Assembly: GCA_009746045.1 (NCBI GenBank)
Contig: RPFO01000348.1
Span: 1,734,801 to 1,798,800, forward strand
Length of the DNA: 64,000 nt
Source of the DNA: Mesostigma viride
Taxonomy: Eukaryota > Streptophyta > Mesostigmatophyceae > Mesostigmatales > Mesostigmataceae
Reading direction: 5' to 3'
Shown here one piece after another: positions 47,899 to 58,627 of this stretch (its first letter is position 1; each line of letters starts with the position of its first letter). The notes below the pieces were generated by a model. It saw only the letters and a program-made list of their open reading frames with translations, searched no databases and was not told the origin of the DNA. Both the position numbers and the translations under genes were made by a program.

Positions 47899-49009
47899 GG
47901 AGATGGAAATTAATGTGTAGCCTTGTTTTGTTTAAGTGGTGTGTCTCACATAAGTCACGTGAACAAAATGGAACTAAGATTACGTGCACCATCTGCGAGC
48001 ATAGTTGTCTCACTTCATATGCACAGCTATGATGGGTACTCTTGATACATGCTTCACAAGGGCAATGCATGTAGTGGATCTCTACCGGAACTGGCGGGGG
48101 GGAGAATCAGGCATACAGGCAATGCGGACTTCTCCATGGGATATGCAGATGGTATGTCGCAGTATTACTATGTTCTTGGGACATCAACTACAACAATAAA
48201 AAGTACAACAATAAAACAGCCTAGCATTTGGGTGTGCACTTGGTTGTCTTGAAGAAGATGTCTTGAAGAAGATGTCTTGAAAAAGTTGTATACAGAGTAA
48301 GGGCGAGAAACCCACAGATACATGGCATTATTCCAACAAAGTGAATTACATGGTCACACTCTAATGCAGCCAGCCAGTTCAGGATTGAGGTAGGCAGCAC
48401 ATGTGACTTTTATATGCTGGCCGTCAGGCTAGCTAGTTATTGGCGCGCAGCACCATCAGCTCAGCTGTGGCCAAGGTAATGGAAACACAGAACATCACTT
48501 GTGAACCGAATGTAGCACAGACATGGCTGTTCACATCAGCAACGTGAGAGATGCACATGATGCCTGCAAGAAAGCCATCAAGCCACCGACATGCCAACGC
48601 AAGCCAGCAAACATGCAGCAAGCACAGCAAACACCTACCACAGTGATGATATCACACCCCCAATCTGCCAATCCCTAGATAGTAGATGCCTAGCTGAGGC
48701 TGCGGGTGGGGCCTGCTCAGGTGTTCAAAGGCTAGGGTTGGATTCGGAAAATGTTGGGTGGTTACCTGCCAAAAATCGCCCCACATTCTGTACAGCACTT
48801 GAGTGCTCCGTGACCTCTCAACCGAGGCTTAGGTTCCATCAATAACTTGCGCCAGCAAGGCAAACAATCAAAGACAGCCACCAATGCAAGCAATACAGCT
48901 ATGCAAATAACCCAGAAAAACAAGTAGGCACAAGTCAGCGATGCAAGCCGCTTAGTCAGTCTTAATGCATGCAATGACCTCCTTGTGGCGACAACAAAGG
49001 GAGTCATGG

Positions 49010-49795
49010 CAGTCATGACAGCCATGACAGCCAAGACAGCAAGGACAGCCATGAAAGCTGAAAGCCATGACAGCAAGGACAGCCAAGACAGCACAAGGAC
49101 AGCCATGACAGCCATGACAGCCATGACAGCCATGACAGCCATGACAGCCATGACAGCCATGACAGCCATGACAGCCATGACAGCCATGACAACCATGACA
49201 GCCATGACAGCCATGACAGCCATGACAGCAAGGACAGCCATGAAAGCTGACAGCCATGACAGCCATGACAGCCATGACAGCCATGACAGCCATGAAAGCT
49301 GAAAGCCATGACAGCCATGACAGCCATGACAGCCATGACAGCCATGACAGCCATGACAGCCATGACAGCCATGACAGCCATGACAGCCATGACAGCCATG
49401 ACAGCCATGACAGCCATGACAGCCATGACAGCCATGACAGCCATGACAGCCATGACAGCCATGACAGCCATGACAGCCATGACAGCCATGACAGCCATGA
49501 CAGCCATGACAGCCATGACAGCCATGACAGCCATGACAGCCATGACAGCCATGACAGCCATGACAGCCATGACAGCCATGACAGCCATGACAGCCATGAC
49601 AGCCATGACAGCCATGACAGCCATGACAGCCATGACAGCCATGACAGCCATGACAGCCATGACAGCCATGACAGCCATGACAGCCATGACAGCCATGACA
49701 GCCATGACAGCCATGACAGCCATGACAGCCATGAAAGCTGAAAGCCATGACAGCAAGGACAGCCAAGACAGCACAAGGACAGCCGCAATGGCCAT
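49010..49795. repeat. 9-bp minisatellite (AGCCATGAC)n, inverted relative to the 46-kb array
   Basis: Units AGCCATGAC with a composite start and end containing AGCAAGGAC, AGCCAAGAC and GAAAGCTGA variants. The complement is GGCTGTCAT with rotation, one base different from the GGCTGTCGT array at 46 kb. The two arrays therefore point in opposite directions inside the inverted repeat structure. Confidence 0.97.
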
Positions 49796-51062
49796 GGCGG
49801 CAATGACTGCCCAGGAGCGAACAGTAACATCATCAACACAAGTATGCAACCATAACCAACACTAACGCGTGCTTGATGGGCTCTCGCTCACCAACGCACC
49901 ATCGGGACCTGACCCAAAGCAAGTCCGGTTTTACGCGCGCTCCTACATTCATCGACCAACGATGGACAACGCGGAAGAGTCAAGACAGCTCGCAGGAAAG
50001 AAAATAACACCAGCAACCCCGCTCGCCAGTTGTATGTTACAACTGTTGCCAGCGACCCCGCTCGCCAGTTGCATCTTACACTTGTTTATGGCGAGCAGAG
50101 TCGCCCGTAAGTCGCCTGGATATCGGTCCGCCTGGCGACATAACAAGGCAATATCAATCTTTTAAGTGAAAATGAATTGGCAGATGCAGCAATGCGAAGG
50201 AACAATCGATAGTAATGGCGTCACTTGATCTACTGCATTGGAACATCCTGCCACGACAAACACGGTAAAGCTCTGGAGAAAATCCACGCTACAATGCCTC
50301 ATTTATTGGATTGCAGGTAACGCTACCTTGTCATACTCTTAGCAACAAGATATGGAAGCGTCAATCTGCGTTTAATAAACATCCTTGCCGCCCCCGTTAA
50401 TTTCCGGAATATCCCTCCCGCTATGGCTGCCGGGGGTGCCCGCTGCACTGTAACTTTGTCAGCAGCTGTCTCTGGCATAGGGTTTTAACAGCTTTTACCT
50501 GTACTTACGGCATGGCTACATTATTACACCTTTTGTAGTACACCTACCGACGTGAGTTGAGGCTGGAGTCTGGTTTACGCTGGTTACACAGACTTCCCGT
50601 CTGGATACGCCGCAAGGGCAGTCCACGGCATTCTTGGAGTAGCTCAACCAGGCGCGGCGGCGATCCCCGGTCTGATTCTGGTCCGGGGGTGAGTTTTTAA
50701 CTCATGAGTGAAAAAAATAATCTCCAAGTGCAGCAGTAGTTAGGCTACAGTATAGTAAGACTTTAGTCTGCGGCTCACGCTCCGCGCCAGTCCGCACCCC
50801 ACGTGCGCCTCGCGATCTCCTTGCACGGCGAAATCTGAATCTTCGCGCTTGTTCAGAGCTCCTGTCCTTGGCTCCTAGGAGTCCTCACTCGTCACTCCTG
50901 TCGCCTTGAGCCTTCCCTTTTGGCAAAACTGTCACAATAATTTATCACAATAATTATTTATCGCTGGGCAAGGCACTGCGGGAGTGTCGCCAGCTGCCAA
51001 AATTCCACCGTCCCCCGGTGCCCCTGGGTCAGTGAAGAAGAAGTGGCTTTGCCGTCTTTGCC

Positions 51063-51790
51063 ACAGGCTGTGAGGCGGTATTTCTTATTCCGGGGCCCAA
51101 TGGCCGGCGCCGCGCCAGACTCGCCCGCCTTTGGGCTTTGGGCGTCTTGGAATTTGGATTTGGGCGTCTTGGAAGTTGGCTTTGGGCGTTTGCTCTTTTG
51201 GCAGATTTCTACACTACACTGGTACTACGTAAAAAAGCACAGACTGGTGCGGCGTAACATTTTTAAACTTGGTAAAATTACCGCCGCACAGCCAGCCAGA
51301 ACTGGACAAGGTGATGGCCGCAAGTAGTCGTTGCTGGGCTATCGTATTTGTAGCATGGGGCGTTTCACCGAGTCTACGGTTAGCATGATGGGGAGGATTC
51401 CTAACCTTCATTATGTGGGTTAAGTAGGGGTGCTCATAGTGGCCGGTTTCCCTCGCTTCCTTGTAAACCAGGCTCTGTGTCAAGATCACAGACGACCGGG
51501 TAAGTAGTTGTTCCAGTCTGTTCTAGTTTGTATGACGCCTGCTATTAGGCGTTCTTGTTATTGTCGTTCATCATCGCCGTGACCGTCGTGGCCAGCAGCG
51601 TGCTTTTTTTACATACCCGGATGGTGTCGACTTGTTTATTGATAGCGCATTGGTGAATATCGCTGCATGGAGGAATATCGGCTACAACCCGCGGGAAAGT
51701 GCTGGCTCCAATGTGCTTTTTGTATGCAGGATGACGGCACTGCCAAGCCGGAGACGAATATGACGCTCGTTATAATGCCAGTCATTCAGA
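51063..51790 (+). pseudogene. Inverted partial duplicate of the 60-62.5 kb gene region
   Basis: 51063-51360 matches the complement of 62490-62190 (for example GGCGGTATTTCTTATTCCGG and repeated TTTGGGCGTCTTGGAA blocks). 51720-51790 matches the complement of 60215-60130, the start of an exon whose acceptor TGCAG is retained; the duplicate has a 6-bp in-frame insertion here. Residues DDGTAKPET and LVIMPVIQTDCA parallel DDCTAKPETLVIMPNVQTDCA. The roughly 2 kb between these parts in the parent is about 360 bp here. The match ends where a 21-bp minisatellite starts, so the copy is truncated and is probably a pseudogene. Confidence 0.7.
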
Positions 51791-51806
51791 CCGACTGCGC
51801 GACTAG

Positions 51807-52223
51807 TTGTGGGATACACGTTCCTGGTTGTGGGATGTGTTCCTTGTTTTGGGATACTTGTTCCTGGTTGTGGGATGCACTTTCCTGGTTGTGGGATGTG
51901 TTCCTGGTTGTGGGATACTTGTTCCTGGTGGTGGGAAATTCGTTCGTGGTTGTGGGATACATGTTCCTGGTTGTGGGAAACACGTTCCTGGTTGTAGGAT
52001 ACTTGTTCCTGGTTGTGGGATACACGTTCCTAGTTGTGGGATAGTCGTTCCTGGTTGTGGGATGCACGTTCCTGGTTGTGGGATGCACGTTCCTGGTTGT
52101 AGGATACTTGTTCTTGGTTGTGGGATACACGTTCCTAGTTCAGTTGTGGGATACTCGTTCCTGGTTGTGGGATGGGTTCCTGGTTGTGGGATAGTCGAGC
52201 CTAGTTGTGGGATGTGTTCCTGG
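51807..52223. repeat. About 21-bp minisatellite (GTTCCTGGTTGTGGGATAC type), part 1
   Basis: Around 20 units of GTTCCTGGTTGTGGGATAC with length and base variation. The same family resumes at 55229-55395 after a 3-kb interruption, with segments almost identical to 52000-52080. Confidence 0.9.
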
Positions 52224-52669
52224 TCCAAATATAAAGGGGCACGGGCATTAGCGATAGCAGAGGGGGCTGGGGAATAACGTTAGCAGAGGGGCACGGGCAC
52301 TAACGTTAGTGAAGGGGCACGGGCGCTAACGTTAGTGAAGGGGCACGGGCACTAACGTTAGCAGAGGGGGCTGGGCACTAACGTTAGTAAAGGAGCACGG
52401 GCACTAACGTTAGCAGAGGGGCACGAGCACTAAAGTTTGTAAAGGGGCGCGGGCACTTACGTTAGCAGAGGGGGCTGGGGAATAACGTTAGTGAAGGGGC
52501 ACGGGCACTAACGTTAGCAGAGGGGGGGGAGGGGGGGGGCACTAACGTTAATAAAGGAGCACGGGCACTAACGTTAGCAGAGGGGCACGAGCACTAAAGT
52601 TTGTAAAGGGGCGCGGGCACTAACGTTAGCAGAGGGGGCTGGGGAATAACGTTAGTGAAGGGGGGTGGG

Positions 52670-52929
52670 ACTCTCCCGTCTTGGACTGCCATGCAGGACA
52701 AGACACGGCGGAAGAAGATTGTCAAGGCGCACACGCCCGACCCTGTGGGCAAGCCCCCTCCCCCCAAGCGGAGGAGGCGTTTTGATGAGTAGTGTAGTTA
52801 GTATTTTCTAGATAGCTTAGAGTTAGGATAGTTCGATCAGGCGGCTTCCTCCACCCCATCCATCACGGAATATGTGCTACATGATCTCCCCACGGAGGCA
52901 TGTTATAATTTAATTTAATTTAATTTTTT
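52670..52929 (+). mobile_element. Retroelement 3' end insertion (family 'E') with 12-bp target duplication
   Basis: AAGGGGGGTGGG occurs on both sides (52658-52669 and 52930-52941), the target being the 26-bp minisatellite. The insert carries about 37 codons of open frame ending with KPPPPKRRRRFDE and TAG. A 3' untranslated part, a hairpin-like ATGATCTCCCCACGGAGGCA and a TTTAA-type tail follow. The basic C-terminus may be a nuclear signal of the element's protein. A related terminus appears at 11409-11462. Confidence 0.8.
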
Positions 52930-53008
52930 AAGGGGGGTGGGCATTAACGATAACAGGGGGGGAGGGCACTTACGTTAGCAGAGGGGGCTGTGGACTAACG
53001 TTAGTAAA

Positions 53009-53280
53009 TTAATTTATTAATTAATAGACACGTGACTGCGTCACGTGAGCATAAGTCCTCAGTGGGAGGGGAACATGGGATGGAATGGATGGTGTAAGCT
53101 ATCTAGGTCCTAGTTACAGGGGTGTGGGCACCGCGGCCCGAATCGCTATGAATGCCATACTTGGTCACACGCGGAGCCCCCACAGGCTTGGGGGTGGTAG
53201 ATCCTTCATCACTACTTGCCATCTATCCTTGCGTACCATCTGCCTCCATATTACAGACAAACCAGGAGGCTGCCCGGGGC
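53009..53280 (-). mobile_element. 272-bp 5'-truncated family 'B' copy with 10-bp target duplication
   Basis: Reverse-oriented copy of 41937-42210: a short TTAA tail, hairpin CACGTGACTGCGTCACGTG, then the 3' untranslated region and the last 60-70 bp of the coding frame. CGTTAGTAAA flanks both sides (52999-53008 and 53281-53290). The direct repeats and truncation are the hallmark of target-primed reverse transcription. Confidence 0.9.
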
Positions 53281-53511
53281 CGTTAGTAAAGGGGGGAGGG
53301 AATTAACGATAGTAGAGGGGGGAGGGGCACGTACTTACGTTAGCAGACGGGTGTGGGACCTTACGTTAACAGAGGGTGTGTGGGAATTAACGTTAGCCGA
53401 GGGGGTGGGCACTAACGTTAGCAGAGGGGTGTGGAAACTAACGTTAGCAGAGGGGTGTGGAAACTAACGTTAGCAGAGGGGGTGTGGGAATTAACGTTAG
53501 GGCCGCGCACT

Positions 53512-55232
53512 GCCGGCAGTTACCACTCCCTGTGATGATTGCATGGCTGGCTTGTGGGTTCTTGCATGGGGTAGCACTGCCGGCAGTTACCACTCCTTGA
53601 TGACTGCATGTCCCCGGCTTGTGTGTTCTTGCATGGGGTGGCACTGCCGGCAGTTACCACTCCTTGTGATGACTGCATGTCCCCTTTATGCAAGGACGGC
53701 TTGTAGGGTCTTGCATGGCGTGGAACTGCCGGCAGTTACCGCTCCTTGTGATGACTGCATGTCCCCTTGACGCAAGGATGGCTTGTGGGGTCTTGCATGG
53801 CGTGGCACTGCCGGCAGTTACCACTCCTTGTGATGACTGCATGTCCCCGGCTTGTGTCTTCTTGCATGGGGTGGCACTGCCGGCAGTTACCACTCCTTGT
53901 GATGACTGCATGTCCCCTTTATGCAAGGATGGCTTGTGGGGTCTTGCATGGGGTGGCACTGCCGGCAGTTACCGCTCCTTGTGATGACTGCATGTCCCCT
54001 TGACGCAAGGATGGCTTGTGGGGTCTTGCATGGCGTGGCACTGCCGGCAGTTACCACTCCTTGTGATGACTGCATGACAGTCCCCGGCTTGTGTCTTCTT
54101 GCATGGGGTGGCACTGCCGGCAGTTACCACTCCTTGTGATGACTGCATGTCCCCTTTATGCAAGGATGGCTTGTGGGGTCTTGCATGGGGTGGCACTGCC
54201 GGCAGTTACCACTCCTTGTGATGACTGCATGTCCCCTTGACGCAAGGATGGCTTGTGGGGTCTTGCATGGCGTGGCACTGCCGGCAGTTACCACTCCTTG
54301 TGATGACTGCATGTCCCCTTGACGCAAGGATGGCTTGTGGGGTCTTGCATGGCGTGGCACTGCCGGCAGTTACCACTCCTTGTGATGACTGCATGTCCCC
54401 GGCTTGTGTCTTCTTGCATGGGTGGCACTGCCGGCAGTTACCACTCCTTGTGATGACTGCATGTCCCCTTTATGCAAGGACGGCTTGTGGGTCTTGCATG
54501 GGTGGAACTGCCGGCAGTTACCACTCCTTGTGATGACTGCATGTCCCCTTTACGCAAGGATGGCTTGTGGGGTCTTGCATGGGGTGGCACTGCCGGCAGT
54601 TACCGCTCCTTGTGATGACTGCATGTCCCCTTGACGCAAGGATGGCTTGTGGGGTCTTGCATGGCGTGGCACTGCCGGCAGTTACCACTCCTTGTGATGA
54701 CTGCATGACAGTCCCCGGCTTGTGTCTTCTTGCATGGGGTGGCACTGCCGGCAGTTACCACTCCTTGTGATGACTGCATGTCCCCTTTATGCAAGGATGG
54801 CTTGTGGGGTCTTGCATGGGGTGGCACTGCCGGCAGTTACCACTCCTTGTGATGACTGCATGTCCCCTTGACGCAAGGATGGCTTGTGGGGTCTTGCATG
54901 GCGTGGCACTGCCGGCAGTTACCACTCCTTGTGATGACTGCATGTCCCCTTGACGCAAGGATGGCTTGTGGGGTCTTGCATGGCGTGGCACTGCCGGCAG
55001 TTACCACTCCTTGTGATGACTGCATGTCCCCGGCTTGTGTCTTCTTGCATGGGGTGGCACTGCCGGCAGTTACCACTCCTTGTGATGACTGCATGTCCCC
55101 TTTATGCAAGGACGGCTTGTAGGGTCTTGCATGGCGTGGAACTGCCGGCAGTTACCGCTCCTTGTGATGACTGCATGTCCCCTTGACGCAAGGATGGCTT
55201 GTGGGGTCTTGCATGGGGTGGCACTGCCGGCA
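53512..55232. repeat. 82-bp minisatellite with a 631-bp higher-order duplication
   Basis: About 22 units begin GCACTGCCGGCAGTTACCAC and continue through TGATGACTGCATGTCCCC. Alternative unit ends are GACGCAAGG or TATGCAAGG followed by GGCTTGTGG, or a shorter CGGCTTGTGTCTTC form. Blocks around 53.9-54.5 kb recur 631 bp later almost unchanged. Many apparent short frames on both strands are by-products. Confidence 0.92.
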
Positions 55233-55395
55233 GAGGATACTTGTTCCTGGTTGTGGGATACACGTTCCTAGTTGTGGGATAGTCGTTCCTGGTTATGTGA
55301 TACTTGTTCCTGGTGGTGGGAAACACGTTCCTGGTTGTGGGATACTCGTTCCTGGTTGTGGGATGCACGTTCCTGGTTGTGGGGTACTTGTTCCT
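55229..55395. repeat. About 21-bp minisatellite (GTTCCTGGTTGTGGGATAC type), part 2
   Basis: Eight or so units directly abut the 82-bp array. The first 60 bp is nearly identical to 52000-52060, so one array was probably split, or copied across the 26- and 82-bp arrays. Confidence 0.88.
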
Positions 55396-55465
55396 TCATT
55401 TCATGTTCGCCGTTATTCCTCCACGCACATCAAGATAGCTATTAAATATTCCCTTGTACATCTAA

Positions 55466-55780
55466 TGATGCTACGTCTTGGCTATGCTCACATTACTTGC
55501 CCACGCTCCTTGTTATGATAAGCTCACATGGGTCTCATTGCACCCACATATCTTGCAGGATCGTTTAGCGTGTCCGATTGCAGCTGTGGCATTAATTAAT
55601 TAATTAATTAGACTCGTGCTCCCGTTTGGGAGTCACGCAGCTGTGGCATGCCTCTAGCATGAAGGAGAAAGGGGGTCTATGACCTTCCTTCCTGTTGTGC
55701 AAACAAAGGGATGAAAGGCAGTTCGGGCTCCGTGACTCCCCAACGGGAGCACGAGTCTAATTAGTTAATTAATTAATTAC
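55466..55780 (+). mobile_element. Family 'A' retroelement 3' end, second copy
   Basis: Matches 40946-41209 across the 3' untranslated region. It ends with GGCTCCGTGACTCCCCAACG-GGAGCACGAGTC and a TTAATTAA tail. It is interrupted at 55593-55636 by a reversed micro-insertion of its own terminus. Confidence 0.8.
55593..55636 (-). mobile_element. 44-bp micro-insertion: family 'A' hairpin and tail only, 13-bp target duplication
   Basis: GCAGCTGTGGCAT stands on both sides (55580-55592 and 55637-55649), and the uninterrupted sequence is visible at 41066-41080 (TGTAGCTGTGGCATGCC). On the minus strand the insert is GTGACTCCCAAACGGGAGCA, then CGAGTC and TAATTAATTA repeats: just the last bases of the element. 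Confidence 0.88.
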
Positions 55781-56740
55781 CTACCTACCTGACCTACCTA
55801 TCAAGTTCTAACTAGCTCACTAGCTCACTAACTGACTAACTATTTTAACTAAGTAAGTACTAACTAACTACTAACTAAACAACCCCCGTTGCTCTGCCGA
55901 ACTAAGTAGATGCCCTTCGATTAAAACGCACAAATCGTGAATGATGCAAGCTACCGTGCCGACGCACAATTGATTCTTGCCCCCCTACGCGTCTAAATCT
56001 TGTATTGTTGTCAGTAAGCGCTCAACGTGCATGGGGCTAGCTGCCCAAATATGAGATTCCACGGACAACACCGAAAATGAGAAACCACAGTAGCTACCAG
56101 CAAGTTACGAACACAGGACCTCCCTAAATCTAGTATCAAGTAACGTTATTTCCCCGTTTCGACGAACTTGGTCCATTCACAGGTCCATTCACATTTATAG
56201 CGGTGAATTAATTGTCACACCTTGCTCAGGCAAAGTGCACCAAGTCCTAAAGCATGTCTCCCCATGTCATTCACTTAAATAAGGAAGGGAAATGTAAAGC
56301 CATGCAACGTGAAGCCGTATGAAAGGGCATAACCACCCAAATAATCAAGTTGGTACGTATAGTGTCAACCATGCGTGTCAGCCGTGCGTCGGTGTCTTCC
56401 GAAAACTATACAGCATATCAAGGAGACAACCATATAGTCATGCTTGATCAACCACCGCAAATTGAAACGCAAATTGAAAAATAATGTATCACAGGCTCAA
56501 CCGGAACTCCCGATCAACACGTCAGTACCACCCTCTGTAGGCAAGTCCATATCGAACGGACGTAACACCACTGAGAGACGGCGTATATAACTAACAAAGA
56601 TAACCTGCCCCCCCCCGCCCCCAACAGGTAGGGAGCCCCTTGCAGCAGTAGAGAGGACCACGATAAAAACAAAGTAAGATAGCGGGTAATCATGAAGTAG
56701 ACCTACGCATCCCATGACTATGCCACCACCAATTAGCTCC
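55781..56740. other. Intergenic, AT-rich, no gene recognised
   Basis: Begins with short CTAA/ACTAACT-type simple repeats (about 55790-55880). The remainder has no domain-bearing frame, RNA gene or tandem array that I can see. Confidence 0.5.
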
Positions 56741-56741
56741 C

Positions 56742-56834
56742 CATTACGCAGTGAGAGTTACATCATCTGGTGGGATTCGACCGACTAGCCAATCGGTGCA
56801 GGGGCTTACCACCTCCATCAATTGAGCCACCTCC
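56742..56834 (-). other. tRNA-like sequence (possible SINE head or tRNA relic)
   Basis: On the minus strand, GGTGGCTCAATTGATGGAGG resembles a D-arm/A box. About 40 bases later, GGTCGAATCCCACC resembles a T-arm/B box missing one T. I cannot form a full acceptor stem, so a functional tRNA is unlikely. Confidence 0.4.
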
Positions 56835-58260
56835 CCCCAATGGTGGTTCCCCTGACTGCCTGGAGGACGGGCTTGCCGGGGCGGACGGCATCCAAGGCAG
56901 GACTCCCACCACGAACAATTACACTCCCACTTGGTAGTGAGTAGGCCAACTAATGATAACACACACAAAGGATGCACACTACATACCGGAGCACCCTCAC
57001 AGGCGTGCGCAGGGCGGGTCTACAACCCTCTACCCTACACTCCATCGCTGTGCAAGTTGCCACGTTTTTCTCAATAAAAGCTCCATAGAGGCCCTTTAGT
57101 GCTGGACATCTGTACCGGTATCGTTAATGGGTTAACACAACCGCGAGCAACTCTTCTTCAGCACTTGAGCCACAGGAGGATGTCGCACAGGTCGCGCTCG
57201 TTCGTCCCACGTCAGGTGTGGCGGTGTCTTCCCGGTATACCTGCTCCTTCTACCTCTAGGTCACGGCCTGCATGCATACAAAGGAAGACAAGAAGATATT
57301 ATCGGACTTGGGAAGATGCCAAACACGCCCCTGGTAATAAACCCGCATTCTGCTAGGCGTATGTGTGTGCCATTCTTGACTTAGGTAAATTAACAAAAAA
57401 AAGTATACCGATCGACATCATGTGTGGGTGCATGGTCATGTGTATTGGACAATTTGTGTGTGATTTCCTGTGAGCAAAAATATATGGCCATGTACAAAAA
57501 AGCAATCCGGCATGTAGTTCAGGTAGAGAACAACTTACAAAAACTTAAATGATACTACAATCAAATGCGAGCAAATCAACAACATTGTTAGGTTGTTATT
57601 CATGTGTATAAAACATACATCACGATTCACCTGTCAAGTCATCAATGCAGGTCCGGGCATCTTCCCGAACACCAAGAGAGGAGCTTTGACCTCCCACCAT
57701 GACGTCAGGGTCTGCATGCATTCACAAAAAGACATTTATTTCCAAGGTTTTTATGTAAATTAGTTTAATACAGTAGTACATTCCTCAAAACCCGGCCTCT
57801 CCGCCAAGTTATAGATTTACTACCTCGCTTTCTCAAAGCTGGCCTATCTCACGTTACCATAAATAGGTCCCAAGCGATCCCGAGCGTCATGTGAGCAAAA
57901 CCATGTGGTAAAGACTTAAGGCGCATGTGTGTGTCGATGTCATTGCTTAATTAACAAGTGGGTATGTGTTTATCTTCACAGCAAGTAAATGTATGCGTGT
58001 TTGTTTTAAAACGCATATGGCATGTCGTCAGCGATCCCACAAGCCTGGGGCAAGATTCTCACCTGTTAAGTTAACGCTCTCTCTGGTATCAGGCATTCCA
58101 CCCCCTGCAGGAGTGCTTGGGCCTCCCTCCATGGTGTTAGGGACTGCATGCACAAAAAAAAAAAAACAATGGCATTGTCAACTTTGTTGTGATGTACTTG
58201 TTAGGGTAAACCGCAATCAATACAACATGCACATGCTCATATTGACTTCATCATTACAAT
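56835..58260. other. Intergenic or 3' flank, no gene recognised
   Basis: Mixed AT-rich sequence. Three similar short segments (around 57200-57290, 57650-57720 and 58070-58150) each contain a CCTCC-type block followed by GCATGCA and A-rich runs, suggesting a degenerate repeat of about 440 bp period. No coding assignment is supportable. Confidence 0.4.
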
Positions 58261-58620
58261 CTAGAGCGGCTTATTTAAGTTGTATGGCTCACCATTCATC
58301 GGTTGTCGTGGTAAATTCTCTGAGAGCTTCTGTCGAAACCCAGCCCTCCGTTTGGAAGGTGCATTGGAGGCAGCATGGGTTGACGTCAGCTCCGGCATGT
58401 CCACTTCGTCCTTCTTCCGTTTGGCACTGCCTTTGTTGCATGCTCGCAAAACCACAGGGTCTTGTTGAATCGGCTTAGAGCCCGCTCTTCCCGAAAATTC
58501 ATTTCCTTCGGCAATAGGCACAACTGTGCTCTCAGTCAAGATCCTACAACTTTCTACACAAGACGCTAACAAAACTTTTGCGGCCGTTTCCTTGGCAGTA
58601 AAGGAAGCCATCCTCCATGC
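58261..58620 (-). other. Possible alternative 3' exon of the unknown minus-strand gene
   Basis: After a good acceptor (pyrimidines then CAG at 58623-58621), an open frame of 119 codons runs to a stop at 58261 in the phase that exon 59764-59399 would require. Composition is Lys, Ser and Glu rich (GSAKRKKDEVDMPEL). It cannot be joined to exon 58768-58628 by a normal-length intron, so the two are alternatives or this frame is chance. Confidence 0.35.
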
Positions 58621-58627
58621 CTGCGGT

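Larger units (their letters stand above)
44251..50706. mobile_element. Foldback-like element: long inverted repeats enclosing inverted 9-bp minisatellites
   Basis: The left arm (44251-44899) and right arm (49866-50706) are inverted copies. Both outer ends read CATGAGTTAAAAACTCACCC inward, then CCGG. The arms share long near-identical stretches, for example around TTACAGTGCAGCGGGCACCC and the block containing AATGAGGCATTGTAGCGTGG. The right arm has extra segments. Inside lie 9-bp minisatellites in opposite orientation (45955-46605 and 49010-49795). No transposase-like frame is visible in the 3 kb centre and no clear target duplication flanks it. The layout resembles foldback-type DNA elements, but an old inverted duplication is an alternative. 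Confidence 0.65.
52243..53510. repeat. About 26-bp minisatellite (AACGTTAGCAGAGGGGCACG type), interrupted by two retro-insertions
   Basis: Units of about 26 bp contain AACGTTAG followed by CAGAGGGGC or TGAAGGGGC and ACGGGCACT. The array is split by insertions at 52670-52929 and 53009-53280, and resumes in phase after each with short target duplications. Confidence 0.92.

Noticed and set aside
53512-55186. Family of small Cys-rich proteins (CRQLPLLVMTACP-type repeats)
   Set aside because: Frames arise from the 82-bp satellite, shift between units and lack consistent starts and splice signals.
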